From Agromyces cerinus (GTDB taxonomy: Bacteria > Actinomycetota > Actinomycetes > Actinomycetales > Microbacteriaceae): a DNA stretch of 64,000 nucleotides. The stretch spans positions 3,410,001 to 3,474,000 of the forward strand of contig NZ_JAFBCT010000001.1 of assembly GCF_016907835.1 (NCBI RefSeq). The letters are read 5' to 3'. Position numbers and translations under genes: made by a program. Of the stretch, positions 43,518 through 51,766 are shown one piece after another; the stretch's first letter is position 1, and each line of letters opens with the position of its first letter. Below the pieces are notes generated by a model. That model had not been told where the DNA came from, did no database searches, and saw nothing but the letters and a program-made list of their open reading frames with translations.

Positions 43518-43606
43518 TGGATTTGCTTTTGGGCGGGACGGGCTATTCGACGACGCCGGCCACGGGTAGGAAATTGCCACCTACCGTGGAATCCCGCTCA
43601 CTCCAC

Positions 43607-43655
43607 CCCGGACAAATGTCGTGGGTTCGGCGCAATGGCGACATCTCCGCGCGGA
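43607..43655 (+). repeat. Dispersed repeat copy B
   Basis: The partner of the repeat at 38722-38771. This copy contains ATGTCG..CGACAT at its ends, which could pair, suggesting the better-preserved version. The 5-kb segment between the two copies carries the methyltransferase, hydrolase, permease and tetR genes. Confidence 0.6.
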
Positions 43656-43726
43656 ACCTACACCCGCGGAAGATGACCAATTCCCACGGGCCGTGTCACT
43701 TCTCTGTCGCAATGGAGACGAGGACC

Positions 43727-43885
43727 ATGACGATCCACGAAGCACGGCAGGCGCTCGAACGGTACTTCGTCGAACACCCGCCCGCGATCTCGGGCGACAA
43801 GCGCACGGGCGCGGTTCGTCGGGAGTTCTACACTCCGAATTTCGCGAAGATCAGCCGCATGACGCTCGTCGACGTGACGGAGTGA
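43727..43885 (+). CDS. Small orphan protein, first gene of a duplicated unit
   Basis: A 52-residue protein starting MTIHEARQALERYFVEHPPA. It is charged and partly helical and belongs to no family I know. ACGAGGACC precedes the ATG at 43727. A damaged copy of the same gene lies at 44692-44772, keeping the 5' part (GCGCTCGAACAGTACTTCGT) and the 3' end but missing the middle. Its stop codon lies 8 bases before the start of the next gene, so the two are probably translated together. Confidence 0.55.
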   Translation: MTIHEARQALERYFVEHPPAISGDKRTGAVRREFYTPNFAKISRMTLVDVTE

Positions 43886-43893
43886 GGAACATC

Positions 43894-44313
43894 GTGCTCG
43901 AGACATCCACCCGGTCGTTCATCGCGCGGGCCTGCGCGCTCCCGCCGGTGTCGCTCGCCGCGGCCTTCGAGCGCGCGGTTTCGCTGCGCCGAGCCGGTGG
44001 GAAGGAGGCATCGCGCGCGTTGACGTTGTCTGCGATCGACAATTCGCAGCTCGAGCATGCGGTGCGCGAGGCGCTGCTGCCGCGGGCCGACGAGCTGGAT
44101 GACTTCCGGCTGGGGCTGCACTCCGACGCCAAGAGTGCAGTAGTGATCGCCGCACGGGCGGTGGAGAAGTCCGCCCAGCTGACGCCCGAGCAATACGCAC
44201 TGCTCGTCACCCCGTTCGTCGAGGTCGGCCTCGATGTTCCTGCTCGCGCCGGTGAGCAACACGCGCATGGGGACGCCTCCCCGTGCCCTTACCGATCGGA
44301 CGGAGCGGAATGA
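43894..44313 (+). CDS. Orphan protein with a paralogue at 44815
   Basis: A 139-residue protein without a recognised family. Its first 118 residues match the protein at 44815-45177 at roughly half the positions, with shared blocks ALLPRADELD, GLHSDA, LTPEQ and LVTPFVE. The fold should be mostly helical; no signal peptide or membrane helix is present. The GTG at 43894 has AGGA 5 bases upstream; a GTG at 43882 is possible. Its last codon overlaps the next start (ATGA). The last 20 residues differ from the paralogue and are His/Asp-rich. Confidence 0.6.
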   Translation: MLETSTRSFIARACALPPVSLAAAFERAVSLRRAGGKEASRALTLSAIDNSQLEHAVREALLPRADELDDFRLGLHSDAKSAVVIAARAVEKSAQLTPEQYALLVTPFVEVGLDVPARAGEQHAHGDASPCPYRSDGAE

Positions 44314-44588
44314 CCCAACTCGAGCCACCGGGGCGCTACCAGGTGTTCGCCGGTGATCAACTCGCGCTCGAGCTTCGAGAAGAGAGCGGCATCCTGGTCA
44401 GCACGTCGTCGCCGCCGCCGTTGCCCGGCACTGCGCCGGTGACGCACCCCTTCGCGACCGCGGTCTTCCGGATGGCTGAGAATGAGGGGGAGTTGGGTGA
44501 GCTGCTCCGCGAAGCGGCCGACCTCGACTCCTTTCTCGAGGCGGCTCGTGCCTTCGGATACCGAGTGGAGTCGAGGGAGGATCTCTGA
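44310..44588 (+). CDS. Orphan acidic protein
   Basis: A 92-residue protein, MTQLEPPGRYQVFAGDQLAL, with a Pro-rich turn (SSPPPLPGTAPVTHPFA) and a helical C-terminus (LLREAADLDSFLEAARAFGY). No family is recognised. It overlaps the preceding gene by four bases, so it belongs to the same operon, but no counterpart remains in the second, decayed unit. Confidence 0.5.
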   Translation: MTQLEPPGRYQVFAGDQLALELREESGILVSTSSPPPLPGTAPVTHPFATAVFRMAENEGELGELLREAADLDSFLEAARAFGYRVESREDL

Positions 44589-44691
44589 TGTCGTTCCTGC
44601 CCGACCAGGTCGTCTCTGACCGGCGCGTATCGCGACGTCGGTATCGAGTTCTGACCGGCGCCGCGGCGCGTGGGACGCATGCATGGTGACG

Positions 44692-44772
44692 ATGAATCAA
44701 GCAGGCCAGGCGCTCGAACAGTACTTCGTCGTGACGGAGGGAGGAAGATCGTGCTCGAGTCATCCGTCATGA
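44692..44772 (+). pseudogene. Internally deleted copy of the 43727 gene
   Basis: The sequence from ATGAATCAAGCAGGCCAGG onward copies the small gene at 43727, keeps CTCGAACAGTACTTCGTCG, then jumps to the GTGACGGAG end of the gene, losing the middle (about 80 bases). A short frame remains open but reads into unrelated residues. It lies directly before the second copy of the larger orphan gene, as in the intact unit. Confidence 0.65.
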
Positions 44773-44814
44773 CCTCGATACGATCGCACGTATGACTCCG
44801 GGGGCGACGAACTG

Positions 44815-45177
44815 ATGCTGGACACCGAGACGACGCGGTTCGTCGATGCGGCGACGGCGCTGCCTGCGGCGGCCCTCGAAGCGGCGTTCGAAAGCCAGCT
44901 CGACCTCTTGGGCGAGGGTGGCAATGAGGCGAGCGACGCGGCGGGTCCGTCTGCGAGCGCGAACTCCGAGCTCGATCATCGGATTCGAGCAGCGCTGCTT
45001 CCCCGTGCCGACGAACTCGATGAGCATCGAATCGGGCTCCACTCGGATGCTCGGACGGCGATCTCCACGGCGGCGCGCGCGATCGTGACGCGCCGGCGGC
45101 TGACCCCCGAGCAGTTCACGGTACTCGTCACCCCGTTCGTCGAACTCGACCTCGACATTCCTGCCCACGCGGGCTGA
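44815..45177 (+). CDS. Orphan protein, second copy of the 43894 gene
   Basis: A 120-residue protein starting MLDTETTRFVDAATALPAAA. It is a diverged paralogue of the protein at 43894-44313 and shares blocks in the C-terminal half, so the two arose by tandem duplication. Acidic and helical, no known domain. The ATG at 44815 is used; the preceding ACTG overlaps a tiny upstream frame. The lipoprotein gene at 45184 starts six bases after its stop, suggesting shared transcription. Confidence 0.55.
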   Translation: MLDTETTRFVDAATALPAAALEAAFESQLDLLGEGGNEASDAAGPSASANSELDHRIRAALLPRADELDEHRIGLHSDARTAISTAARAIVTRRRLTPEQFTVLVTPFVELDLDIPAHAG

Positions 45178-45183
45178 GCGAAC

Positions 45184-45861
45184 GTGCTCACGAACGTGTC
45201 GGAGCAATCGTGCTCCAGGGTCCTCGCGCGAGTGCGGCGCCAGGGTATCCCTGCCCTGATCGTGTGTGTTCTCGCGATCGGGGTATCCGGCTGCAGCCGA
45301 GCTCCGAACGAGGCTGAGCTGGCCGGCGCTGCAGAGGCCCGAGATGACGGCCACCGGGCGCTTGCCGGCTTCGACTTCACGGCCCCATCCGGGTTCACTC
45401 GCGCCGCGCACCGCACGGTGGATGCGTGCGGTTCGCCGACGAGTGATCGTGACGGCCTGGATGACCGACATGTGGAGGGTTACGAGTGCTTCGCCGTCGA
45501 GCGTGTCGTGTACACGCCAGCCGACGACGTCACCGTCGACCTCGATACAGCGATACAGCAGCTCGGCGCAGGGCTTGGTGCCCCTGCAACCGAACGTTGG
45601 GACGGCGAGTACTTCGTCAGCGATCGGATCCAGGCCGACGGATACACCGTCCTCGTCGACGTTTCACGCGAGCTCATCGACGAACCCTCGACCGTTGACG
45701 ACCTTCCGGTACAGGGATGGCTCGCGAACGACGTCGTCCACGAGGATGACGGCGATCTGCTTGATCGACTTCCCGAGTTGGTCGCATCCGGTGAATCAGA
45801 GGTCATCGTCGCGACGGTGTCCGTTCGCTACTTCCGAGACGCGCCCGGCGCCCCCGATTAG
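45184..45861 (+). CDS. Putative lipoprotein
   Basis: A 225-residue exported protein. A basic start and the hydrophobic segment ALIVCVLAIGVSGC end in a lipobox-like VSGC (Cys at about residue 37), so it is probably lipid-anchored outside the membrane. The mature part is acidic, with two Cys (DACGSP, YECFAV) and no recognised domain. The GTG at 45184 follows the orphan gene by six bases. The function is unknown. Confidence 0.65.
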   Translation: MLTNVSEQSCSRVLARVRRQGIPALIVCVLAIGVSGCSRAPNEAELAGAAEARDDGHRALAGFDFTAPSGFTRAAHRTVDACGSPTSDRDGLDDRHVEGYECFAVERVVYTPADDVTVDLDTAIQQLGAGLGAPATERWDGEYFVSDRIQADGYTVLVDVSRELIDEPSTVDDLPVQGWLANDVVHEDDGDLLDRLPELVASGESEVIVATVSVRYFRDAPGAPD

Positions 45862-45986
45862 GAATCGAGCGCATGCGTGCGGGCAGGTGATTTCTCACGC
45901 CGGCGACTCTGGTCATGCGGGCCATCCGACGTGGACGAACGTCTTCGTGTCTAGCCGCGCGGGGACATCGCGCGTACCGTCGAGCC

Positions 45987-46358
45987 ATGGCGAAGATCAT
46001 CGAGAACCTGGCGGAATCGGTGCCCGCGTGGGGCGCGAAGGTGGCATACGGCGAGAAGACCACGGTAGACGGGCGCGAACTCGTGCCCGTGGCACTCGTG
46101 GCTTTCGGCTTCGGCGGGGGCGAGGGCTCCGGCGACATGCCGGCATCGGAGAAGACCCCGGCCGGACGAGGTGAGGGAAGCGGTGGCGGTGGTGGTGGCT
46201 ACTCCGTGCCGATCGGGGCGTACATCGGCGGTCCCGACGGACTGAAGTTCCGCCCCAACACGGTCGCCCTCGCCGTGGTCGCCGTGCCGTTGGTGACCGC
46301 GCTCGGTGCAGCGCTTGCCGTCATCGTCGGCGCGGCCCGGTACGCCGGCAGGCACTGA
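45987..46358 (+). CDS. GerW/YtfJ-like protein
   Basis: A 123-residue protein resembling the GerW (sporulation protein YtfJ) family, which also occurs in non-sporulating Actinobacteria with unknown role. The N-terminus MAKIIENLAESVPAWGAKVAYG and LVPVALVAFGFGGG match the family layout. A Gly-rich middle and a C-terminal hydrophobic segment (VALAVVAVPLVTALGAALAVI) suggest membrane attachment at the end. The ATG at 45987 is chosen over an upstream one. It stands between the lipoprotein and histidine-kinase genes. Confidence 0.7.
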   Translation: MAKIIENLAESVPAWGAKVAYGEKTTVDGRELVPVALVAFGFGGGEGSGDMPASEKTPAGRGEGSGGGGGGYSVPIGAYIGGPDGLKFRPNTVALAVVAVPLVTALGAALAVIVGAARYAGRH

Positions 46359-46378
46359 CCGACCCCGCGACATCCGAG

Positions 46379-47566
46379 GTGAGTGACCGACCACCTCGGA
46401 GACGACGGCGCGCCCGTCGGGGCGCCCAGCACGGGTTGACCTGTGAGGCCGAGCGCCCTCACAGTGGAACAGTGCAGTGGGCCTTGGCTATCCTCACCGT
46501 CGTCGCGTACGCGACGTTGCCGCTCGGGTCCGCGAGCTTCGAGCAGCAGTTGCTGCCCACCATGCTCGTCGGACTCGCGTTCACCGTGCTCGCGATCTTC
46601 GGGTTCCGATTCGTTCAGGACCGCTCGATCTGGTGGGCGGTGGCGTACGTCGCCGTGCAGCTGCCCCTCGGCTTCGTGGTGTTCTCGCTCTCGGGCGCGG
46701 CGATCGGCTCGATCCTGCTGCTCGTGGTGCTCGTCTCCCAGAGTGTCCTGCTCCTTCCACTGCCGGCCGCGGCGGTGGTCGCCGCGATCATCCCGTTCGT
46801 GCATCTGGGGATGGACTGGCAGGGCGGAATGCGCGAGGGCCTCGGCACCCTGGCCGTCACGACGTTCACGCTCATCGTGACCTGGCTCCTGGTGCGGGAG
46901 CGGGCGGCGAGGGCCGAGCTCGCCGATGCCAACGAGCGCCTGCGCGGCTACGCCGCGCAGGCCGAGCAGTTGGCCGTCATCCAGGAGCGCAACCGGCTCG
47001 CACGCGACATCCACGATGGTGTCGGACACCATCTGACCGTCGTGCAGATGCAGCTCGAGGCGGCTCGCGCGGTCATCCGCACCGCCGAGCCGGAGCGGCT
47101 CGACGCGATGCTGGCGACGGCGCAGGATCAGTCGGGTCAGGCCCTCGCCGAGGTCCGGCGTTCGGTGGCGGCCCTGCGCGAACATCGTCCCGCGCTTCCG
47201 GAGGCACTGCAGACCCTCGCGGAGGAGGCGACCGAGGCGGGCGTGCCGACCGAGGTCGAGGTGCTCGGGCAGGCCCGGACCATCCGCGCGGACGTCGACG
47301 AGTCGCTGTTCCGGGCGGCTCAGGAAGGTCTCACCAATGTTCGCAAGCACGCCGACGCGAGCAGCACGACGGTCGTCCTCGACTTCTCCGCTGAGGATCA
47401 CGTCAGGCTCGAGGTTCGCGACGACGGTCGGGGCCTTCCCGAGAAGCCGGGAGACGGCTTCGGGCTCACCGGCCTGCGCGAGCGGATGGCGAACCTCGGC
47501 GGACGCATCTCGGTGGAGCCGGCCGGCACCACCGGACTCAGCCTCACCGTGGAGGTGCCGGGATGA
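46379..47566 (+). CDS. Sensor histidine kinase (NarL/DesK-type, HisKA_3)
   Basis: A 395-residue membrane sensor kinase. About five to six membrane helices lie between residues 32 and 175, with almost no extracytoplasmic domain, pointing to a membrane or envelope signal. A short coiled coil leads to the HisKA_3 helix ERNRLARDIHDGVGHHLT with the phosphorylated His, and the ATPase domain follows (AAQEGLTNVRKHA, RDDGRG, GLTGLRERMANLGG). The GTG at 46379 is used; a GTG at 46472 would drop 31 basic residues. It overlaps its response regulator by four bases. Confidence 0.9.
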   Translation: MSDRPPRRRRRARRGAQHGLTCEAERPHSGTVQWALAILTVVAYATLPLGSASFEQQLLPTMLVGLAFTVLAIFGFRFVQDRSIWWAVAYVAVQLPLGFVVFSLSGAAIGSILLLVVLVSQSVLLLPLPAAAVVAAIIPFVHLGMDWQGGMREGLGTLAVTTFTLIVTWLLVRERAARAELADANERLRGYAAQAEQLAVIQERNRLARDIHDGVGHHLTVVQMQLEAARAVIRTAEPERLDAMLATAQDQSGQALAEVRRSVAALREHRPALPEALQTLAEEATEAGVPTEVEVLGQARTIRADVDESLFRAAQEGLTNVRKHADASSTTVVLDFSAEDHVRLEVRDDGRGLPEKPGDGFGLTGLRERMANLGGRISVEPAGTTGLSLTVEVPG

Positions 47567-48201
47567 CGATCCGCGTGCTCGTCGCCGACGACCAGGCGCT
47601 CTTCCGTGAGGCGCTTACGACCCTGCTCGAGGTGCAGCAGGGAATCGAAGTCGTCGGCGAGGCCGGCAACGGCGAGGAAGCCGTACGGCGCAGCAGCCTG
47701 CTGCATCCCGACGTCGTGCTGATGGACCTTCGGATGCCGGTGCTCGACGGCATCGCCGCAACCGCGCGCCTTCGTCGTGAGCAACCCGACGTTCGGGTGC
47801 TCGCCCTGACCACCTTCGACGACGATGAGGACGTGTTCGCCGCGCTGCGTGCCGGCGCCGTCGGATACCTGCTCAAGGACGTGAGCTCGGCGAGGCTCGT
47901 CGAAGCGCTCGGCGCGGCAGTTCGAGGCGAATCCGTGCTCCAGCCGTCAGTGGCCGCGAAGGTGGTCGCACGGGTGGCGCGGATGCCGCAGGATGCGCCG
48001 CCGCCGGAGCATCCGCTCACCGAGCGAGAGGTCGACGTGGTGCGGTTGCTCGCAGAGGGCCGCAGCAACCGCGAGATCGCCGGCGCCCTGTTTCTCGCCG
48101 AGGGCACGGTGAAGAATCTCGTCACCAGCGTGCTGGCGAAACTCGAGGTGCGCGACCGCACGCAGGCGGCGCTCCGCGCGCGTGACCTCGAGATCCTCTG
48201 A
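47563..48201 (+). CDS. LuxR/NarL family response regulator
   Basis: A 212-residue response regulator. The receiver domain has the acidic pair VADDQ (residues 8-10), the phospho-acceptor Asp in LMDLRMP (about residue 55) and the Lys in LLKDVS. The C-terminal LuxR helix-turn-helix reads LTEREVDVVRLLAEGRSNRE and IAGALFLAEGTVKNLVTSVL. Its ATG overlaps the kinase stop, so the pair is coexpressed. It probably activates the following genes, starting with the 4-TM protein at 48334; inference from position. Confidence 0.93.
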   Translation: MTIRVLVADDQALFREALTTLLEVQQGIEVVGEAGNGEEAVRRSSLLHPDVVLMDLRMPVLDGIAATARLRREQPDVRVLALTTFDDDEDVFAALRAGAVGYLLKDVSSARLVEALGAAVRGESVLQPSVAAKVVARVARMPQDAPPPEHPLTEREVDVVRLLAEGRSNREIAGALFLAEGTVKNLVTSVLAKLEVRDRTQAALRARDLEIL

Positions 48202-48333
48202 CGACTCCGCCCGAAGTCTGCGGGGTCACCCGCCGTACGTGACCCGAGGCGTGACCTTCAGCACCTGACGCACGCCTGCTCACGGCGAAGGATTCCCAGT
48301 GTCCGAACACTGGAATCCCGAAGAGGAGTCGAA

Positions 48334-48729
48334 ATGGACCACGAAGAGACGACGCTGCACCGACCGTCAGTGGGGCGGTTCGCGCTGCACGGCGTCGAGA
48401 TGGTGATCGCCATGGTGCTGGGCATGGTGGTGCTGGGCCCCGTGTGGGACTGGGCGTGGCCGGGGCTCGACGAGAACACGACCGCGGAGGCGTTGGTGAT
48501 GGCCACCGACATGTCGATCGGCATGGCCGTGTGGATGCGGATCCGCGGCCATGGCCTGCCGGCCATCGGCGAGATGGTCGCCGCCATGTACCTGCCGTTC
48601 CTGGTGCTGCTGCCGTTCCACTGGGTGGGCGCCCTGTCGGCCATGGCGTTCATGACCGCCGCCCACGTGCTGATGCTGCCGGCGATGGTGATCGCGATGC
48701 TGCGCCGCCGGCACGAGTACGGGTGGTGA
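48334..48729 (+). CDS. Four-helix membrane protein next to the two-component system
   Basis: A 131-residue protein with four membrane helices (about residues 17-40, 50-68, 75-97, 100-124), unusually rich in Met and Trp (VEMVIAMVLGMVVLGPVWDW, WMRIRGHGLPAIGEMVAAMY). Conserved hypothetical in Actinobacteria, as far as I recall; no function known. GAGGAG precedes the ATG. It is the first gene of a set running to 51284 and is likely a target of the neighbouring response regulator. Confidence 0.7.
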   Translation: MDHEETTLHRPSVGRFALHGVEMVIAMVLGMVVLGPVWDWAWPGLDENTTAEALVMATDMSIGMAVWMRIRGHGLPAIGEMVAAMYLPFLVLLPFHWVGALSAMAFMTAAHVLMLPAMVIAMLRRRHEYGW

Positions 48730-48734
48730 GCTCG

Positions 48735-50036
48735 ATGCGTGCCTTCCTCCGAGCCTTCGTGCTCGTGCTCGCCGCGGTGGCGCTTCCCGCGACCCTCGGC
48801 GCTCCGGCCGTCTTCGACGCCCTCGCCCTGAACGAACCGCGAACCGACGGCGCCTCCCAGCCGCCCGCACCGGTCGAACACGACCCGGCCAAACCCACGG
48901 CGGTCGTCGTCGTCGGCGACAACGGCGCGGTCGTGTCCGACACGCTCGCCCCGTACGAGATCCTCGCGAGGACCGGGGCGTTCAACGTGTACACCGTGGC
49001 ATCCGGTGCGCACCCGGTGCCGCTGACCGGCGGGCTCGACCTCGTGCCCGACCTCACCTTCGCCGAACTCGACGAGATGGGCGGGCCTGCAGACCTCGTG
49101 GTGGTGCCCGCAATGCCGGATGTCGGCCGGCCGACGACGAGGCCCGTCACCGACTGGCTCGAGACCCAGGCGAACGGCGGTGCGCTGCTCCTCAGCATCT
49201 GCAACGGTGCCGCCGTGGTCGCCTCGGCGGGGCTGCTCGACGGCCACCGGGCCACCGCGCACTGGCTGCGCCTCGACGATTGGGAAGGCACGTATCCGGC
49301 CGTCGACTGGGAGCGCGGCACGCGGTACGTCGACGACGGCGACGTCGTCAGCACCGCCGGCATCCTGTCGGGCATCGATGGCACCCTCCACGTCGTCGAT
49401 CGACTCATCGGTGCGGATGCCGCGGCTGACGCGGCCCGCGCGATCGAGTGGCCGCACTTCGACCCCGACGGCGCGGCGCCCATGGAGCAGGCGGAGCTCG
49501 AGACATCCGATGCCGTGGTCGCGTTCAACACCGCGTTCGGCTGGGACCGACCGCGGATCGGGGTCCAACTCACCGACGGCGTCGGCGAGATCGAACTCGC
49601 CTCGGTCTTCGACACCTACGGGCAGTCACTCGCAGTGGGCACGGTCGCCGTGGGCGACGGGCCCGTGCAGTCCCGCCACGGTCTGACCTTCGTGCCGCGT
49701 GCGGATTCGGGGGTCGGGCTCGATCGACTCGTCGTTCCCGGCACGACGGAGCACGAGGCCGTGCCCGGGATGGAACCGGTGCAGTACCCCCATCACCGGT
49801 CGGGCTTCGCCTTCGACGCCGTGCTGCAGGACCTCGCGCGAACGACCGACGTGGCCACCGCCGAGTGGACGGCGAAGGTGCTCGAGTATCCGATCGACGG
49901 CCTGGCGCTCGAGGGTGAGGCGTGGCCGTGGGCGGAGACGTTGCGGCCGCTCGCGCTCGCCCTGGTCGGCGTGCTCATCGCGCTCGGAGTGTTCGCGCTT
50001 CTGCGCGCCCGCAAGAATGCACGGAGGAGGAACTGA
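48735..50036 (+). CDS. Membrane-anchored tandem DJ-1/PfpI-like protein
   Basis: A 433-residue protein with an N-terminal signal-anchor (RAFVLVLAAVALPATLGAPA, residues 6-25) and a C-terminal membrane helix (ALALVGVLIALGVFALL) followed by a basic tail. The first domain (about 55-215) is a DJ-1/PfpI glutamine-amidotransferase-like fold with the nucleophile elbow LSICNGAAVVAS, Cys at about 156, and a nearby His (ATAHWL). The second half (230-390) resembles a degenerate copy of the fold without the Cys. The catalytic domain would face outside. The ATG at 48735 is chosen; a GTG three codons earlier overlaps the previous stop. Confidence 0.8.
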   Translation: MRAFLRAFVLVLAAVALPATLGAPAVFDALALNEPRTDGASQPPAPVEHDPAKPTAVVVVGDNGAVVSDTLAPYEILARTGAFNVYTVASGAHPVPLTGGLDLVPDLTFAELDEMGGPADLVVVPAMPDVGRPTTRPVTDWLETQANGGALLLSICNGAAVVASAGLLDGHRATAHWLRLDDWEGTYPAVDWERGTRYVDDGDVVSTAGILSGIDGTLHVVDRLIGADAAADAARAIEWPHFDPDGAAPMEQAELETSDAVVAFNTAFGWDRPRIGVQLTDGVGEIELASVFDTYGQSLAVGTVAVGDGPVQSRHGLTFVPRADSGVGLDRLVVPGTTEHEAVPGMEPVQYPHHRSGFAFDAVLQDLARTTDVATAEWTAKVLEYPIDGLALEGEAWPWAETLRPLALALVGVLIALGVFALLRARKNARRRN

Positions 50037-50467
50037 TGGCGAGCGAGCTCTCGGACCGGTTGCGCCGTGTGGTCGACGCATTGCCGCTCCACCCGGGCAT
50101 GCGCGTGCTCGAGATCGGCGGTGCGCCGGGGTCCGCCGCGCGCGAGGTCGCCGCGCGCGTCGGCCCGCACGGTCACGTGCTCGTGCTGGACCGCTCCGAG
50201 ACCGGCATCAGGCTCACCCGTGCGAACTGCCGGGAGGAGATCGACTCCGGCCTGCTCTCGACGATGTGCGCAGCAGTGGAGGATTTCGAGCTGGAACCCG
50301 GCACGCCGCCGTTCGATCTCGCGTTCGCCTGCCGGGTCGGTGCGCTCGACGGCCGCCACGCGCGGTTGTACGCACCGGCCGTGGCCAACATCCGTCAGGC
50401 GCTCATCCCGAACGGGAAGCTGTACGTGGACACGGGGTCGCCACTGACCGAGATCCCGCTCGGCTGA
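50036..50467 (+). CDS. Small class I SAM-dependent methyltransferase
   Basis: A 143-residue methyltransferase. The SAM motif is HPGMRVLEIGGAPGSAAREV, followed by GHVLVLDRSETGI. It is shorter than most class I enzymes and may lack substrate-recognition elements. A perfect AGGAGGA is upstream, and the ATG overlaps the DJ-1-like stop, so the two are cotranslated. Substrate unknown. Confidence 0.8.
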   Translation: MASELSDRLRRVVDALPLHPGMRVLEIGGAPGSAAREVAARVGPHGHVLVLDRSETGIRLTRANCREEIDSGLLSTMCAAVEDFELEPGTPPFDLAFACRVGALDGRHARLYAPAVANIRQALIPNGKLYVDTGSPLTEIPLG

Positions 50468-50591
50468 GCATCGGGGCACCGTACGACGCGGGTACCGCGT
50501 GACCCGTCGAGATCACTCCGAAGTACTACGCGGGCGATACCGCCGAGGGACGCGCCGACGAGGATGGCGTTCGTAGCGTCGAGATGTGGAC

Positions 50592-51284
50592 ATGCTCAAC
50601 GACTTCATCCTGCAGGCCACGGCCTCGCCGTGGCTCCTCCTCGTCATGTTCTCGACGGCGGTCATCGACGGCTTCTTCCCGCCCATCCCGAGTGAGATGG
50701 TGCTGGTGGCCGCCGCCGCTGTCGCGGCGTCTGCCGGCGACCCCGCAACAGTGCTGCTGCTGTGCCTCGTCGCCGCGGTCGGCGCGACGATCGGCGACAA
50801 CATCGCGTACGCGATCGGCGGTGCGGTCGGCACGACGCGGTTCCGCTGGATGCGAGGTCCGCGGGTCTCGGCGGCCTTCGTTCGAGCGCAGCGAGCGCTC
50901 GTGCACCGCGGCACGCCGGTCATCCTCGGGGCACGCTACATCCCGGTCGGCCGTGTGGTCGTGAACATGTCGGCCGGTGCGCTGCGCTATCCCTGGCGCC
51001 GCTTCCTGCCCATCAGCGCCGTCGCCGGCGTGACTTGGGCCCTCTACAGCGCGGGCATCGGAATCCTGGCCGGACAGTGGCTCGAGGGCAAGCCGCTGCT
51101 CAGCGCCGTGCTGGGGGTCGCCTTCGCGCTCGTGATCGGACTCGTGATCGATCGCGTCGCCGCGGCCCGCCGGCGCCGGACGGACGCTGCTGCCGAGGGC
51201 CCCTCGTCGGTGTCTCGACGCTACGCGGGTGACACGGGCGGGCCGGATGCATCCATGCTGACGAAGCCGATCGCGGCGAAGTAG
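50592..51284 (+). CDS. DedA family membrane protein
   Basis: A 230-residue DedA/VTT-domain protein. DedA proteins are membrane flippase-like proteins linked to undecaprenyl-phosphate or phosphatidylethanolamine movement and to envelope stress resistance. The family motifs are FPPIPSEMVLVAA, GATIGDNIAYAIGG, GARYIPVGRVVVNMSAGALR and the two following helices. The C-terminal 40 residues are Arg/Ala-rich and cytoplasmic. ATG 50592 is chosen; a GTG at 50586 is possible. Its 3' end overlaps the convergent gene at 51221 by 64 bases. Confidence 0.9.
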   Translation: MLNDFILQATASPWLLLVMFSTAVIDGFFPPIPSEMVLVAAAAVAASAGDPATVLLLCLVAAVGATIGDNIAYAIGGAVGTTRFRWMRGPRVSAAFVRAQRALVHRGTPVILGARYIPVGRVVVNMSAGALRYPWRRFLPISAVAGVTWALYSAGIGILAGQWLEGKPLLSAVLGVAFALVIGLVIDRVAAARRRRTDAAAEGPSSVSRRYAGDTGGPDASMLTKPIAAK

Positions 51285-51682
51285 CTCTTGGAGAAGTCCA
51301 CCGAAGCGTCGCCGAGTTGCGTGTTGTCGATGATGTAGGCGATGTTGACCGGGAAGTCCTCCATCGCGAGGTGGATCGTCTCGCCCGCCACACGGGCGCA
51401 CAGCACCAGTCCGAACACGACGAGGTCGGCCGAGCCGTCGTCGTGCACGCGGATCATCTGCGGGTCGGCCGCGCTCGGGTCGACGCCGGCCTGCTCGAGG
51501 GCCGCCACGGTGGTGTGGAAGTGGATCGGCTTCTTCGCGATGGCGAGGGTGTAGTCGGGCCGATCGGAGCCGGGCAGGATCCGCACCAGCTCGGCATGAA
51601 TGGGCAGCTGCGCCACGAGATCATCTGGGGCCGTGTCGACACGGGTGATGACGATCTTCGGTCGTTCATTCGGCGGAGTCAC
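51221..51682 (-). CDS. Hypothetical protein convergent with dedA
   Basis: A 153-residue soluble protein, MTPPNERPKIVITRVDTAPD, with a regular mix of beta and helix (YTLAIAKKPIHFHTTVAALE, then VVFGLVLCARVAGETIHLAM). I do not recognise the family. Its last 64 bases overlap the end of the DedA gene on the opposite strand, a long convergent overlap. It is divergent from the gene at 51767. Confidence 0.6.
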   Translation of the reverse strand: MTPPNERPKIVITRVDTAPDDLVAQLPIHAELVRILPGSDRPDYTLAIAKKPIHFHTTVAALEQAGVDPSAADPQMIRVHDDGSADLVVFGLVLCARVAGETIHLAMEDFPVNIAYIIDNTQLGDASVDFSKSYFAAIGFVSMDASGPPVSPA

Positions 51683-51766
51683 GCTCGAATCCTAGCCTCG
51701 GCCGCAGACGCGCCCGGGCGATTCCGGCGTGCTCCGCGCCTGCTCCGACGGTGTTACCGTTTGGCC

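Noticed and set aside
45658-45675. GTTTCACGCGAGCTC resembling parS
   Set aside because: Only the left half-site matches; the right half lacks GTGAAAC, and it lies in a lipoprotein gene far from the parS cluster.
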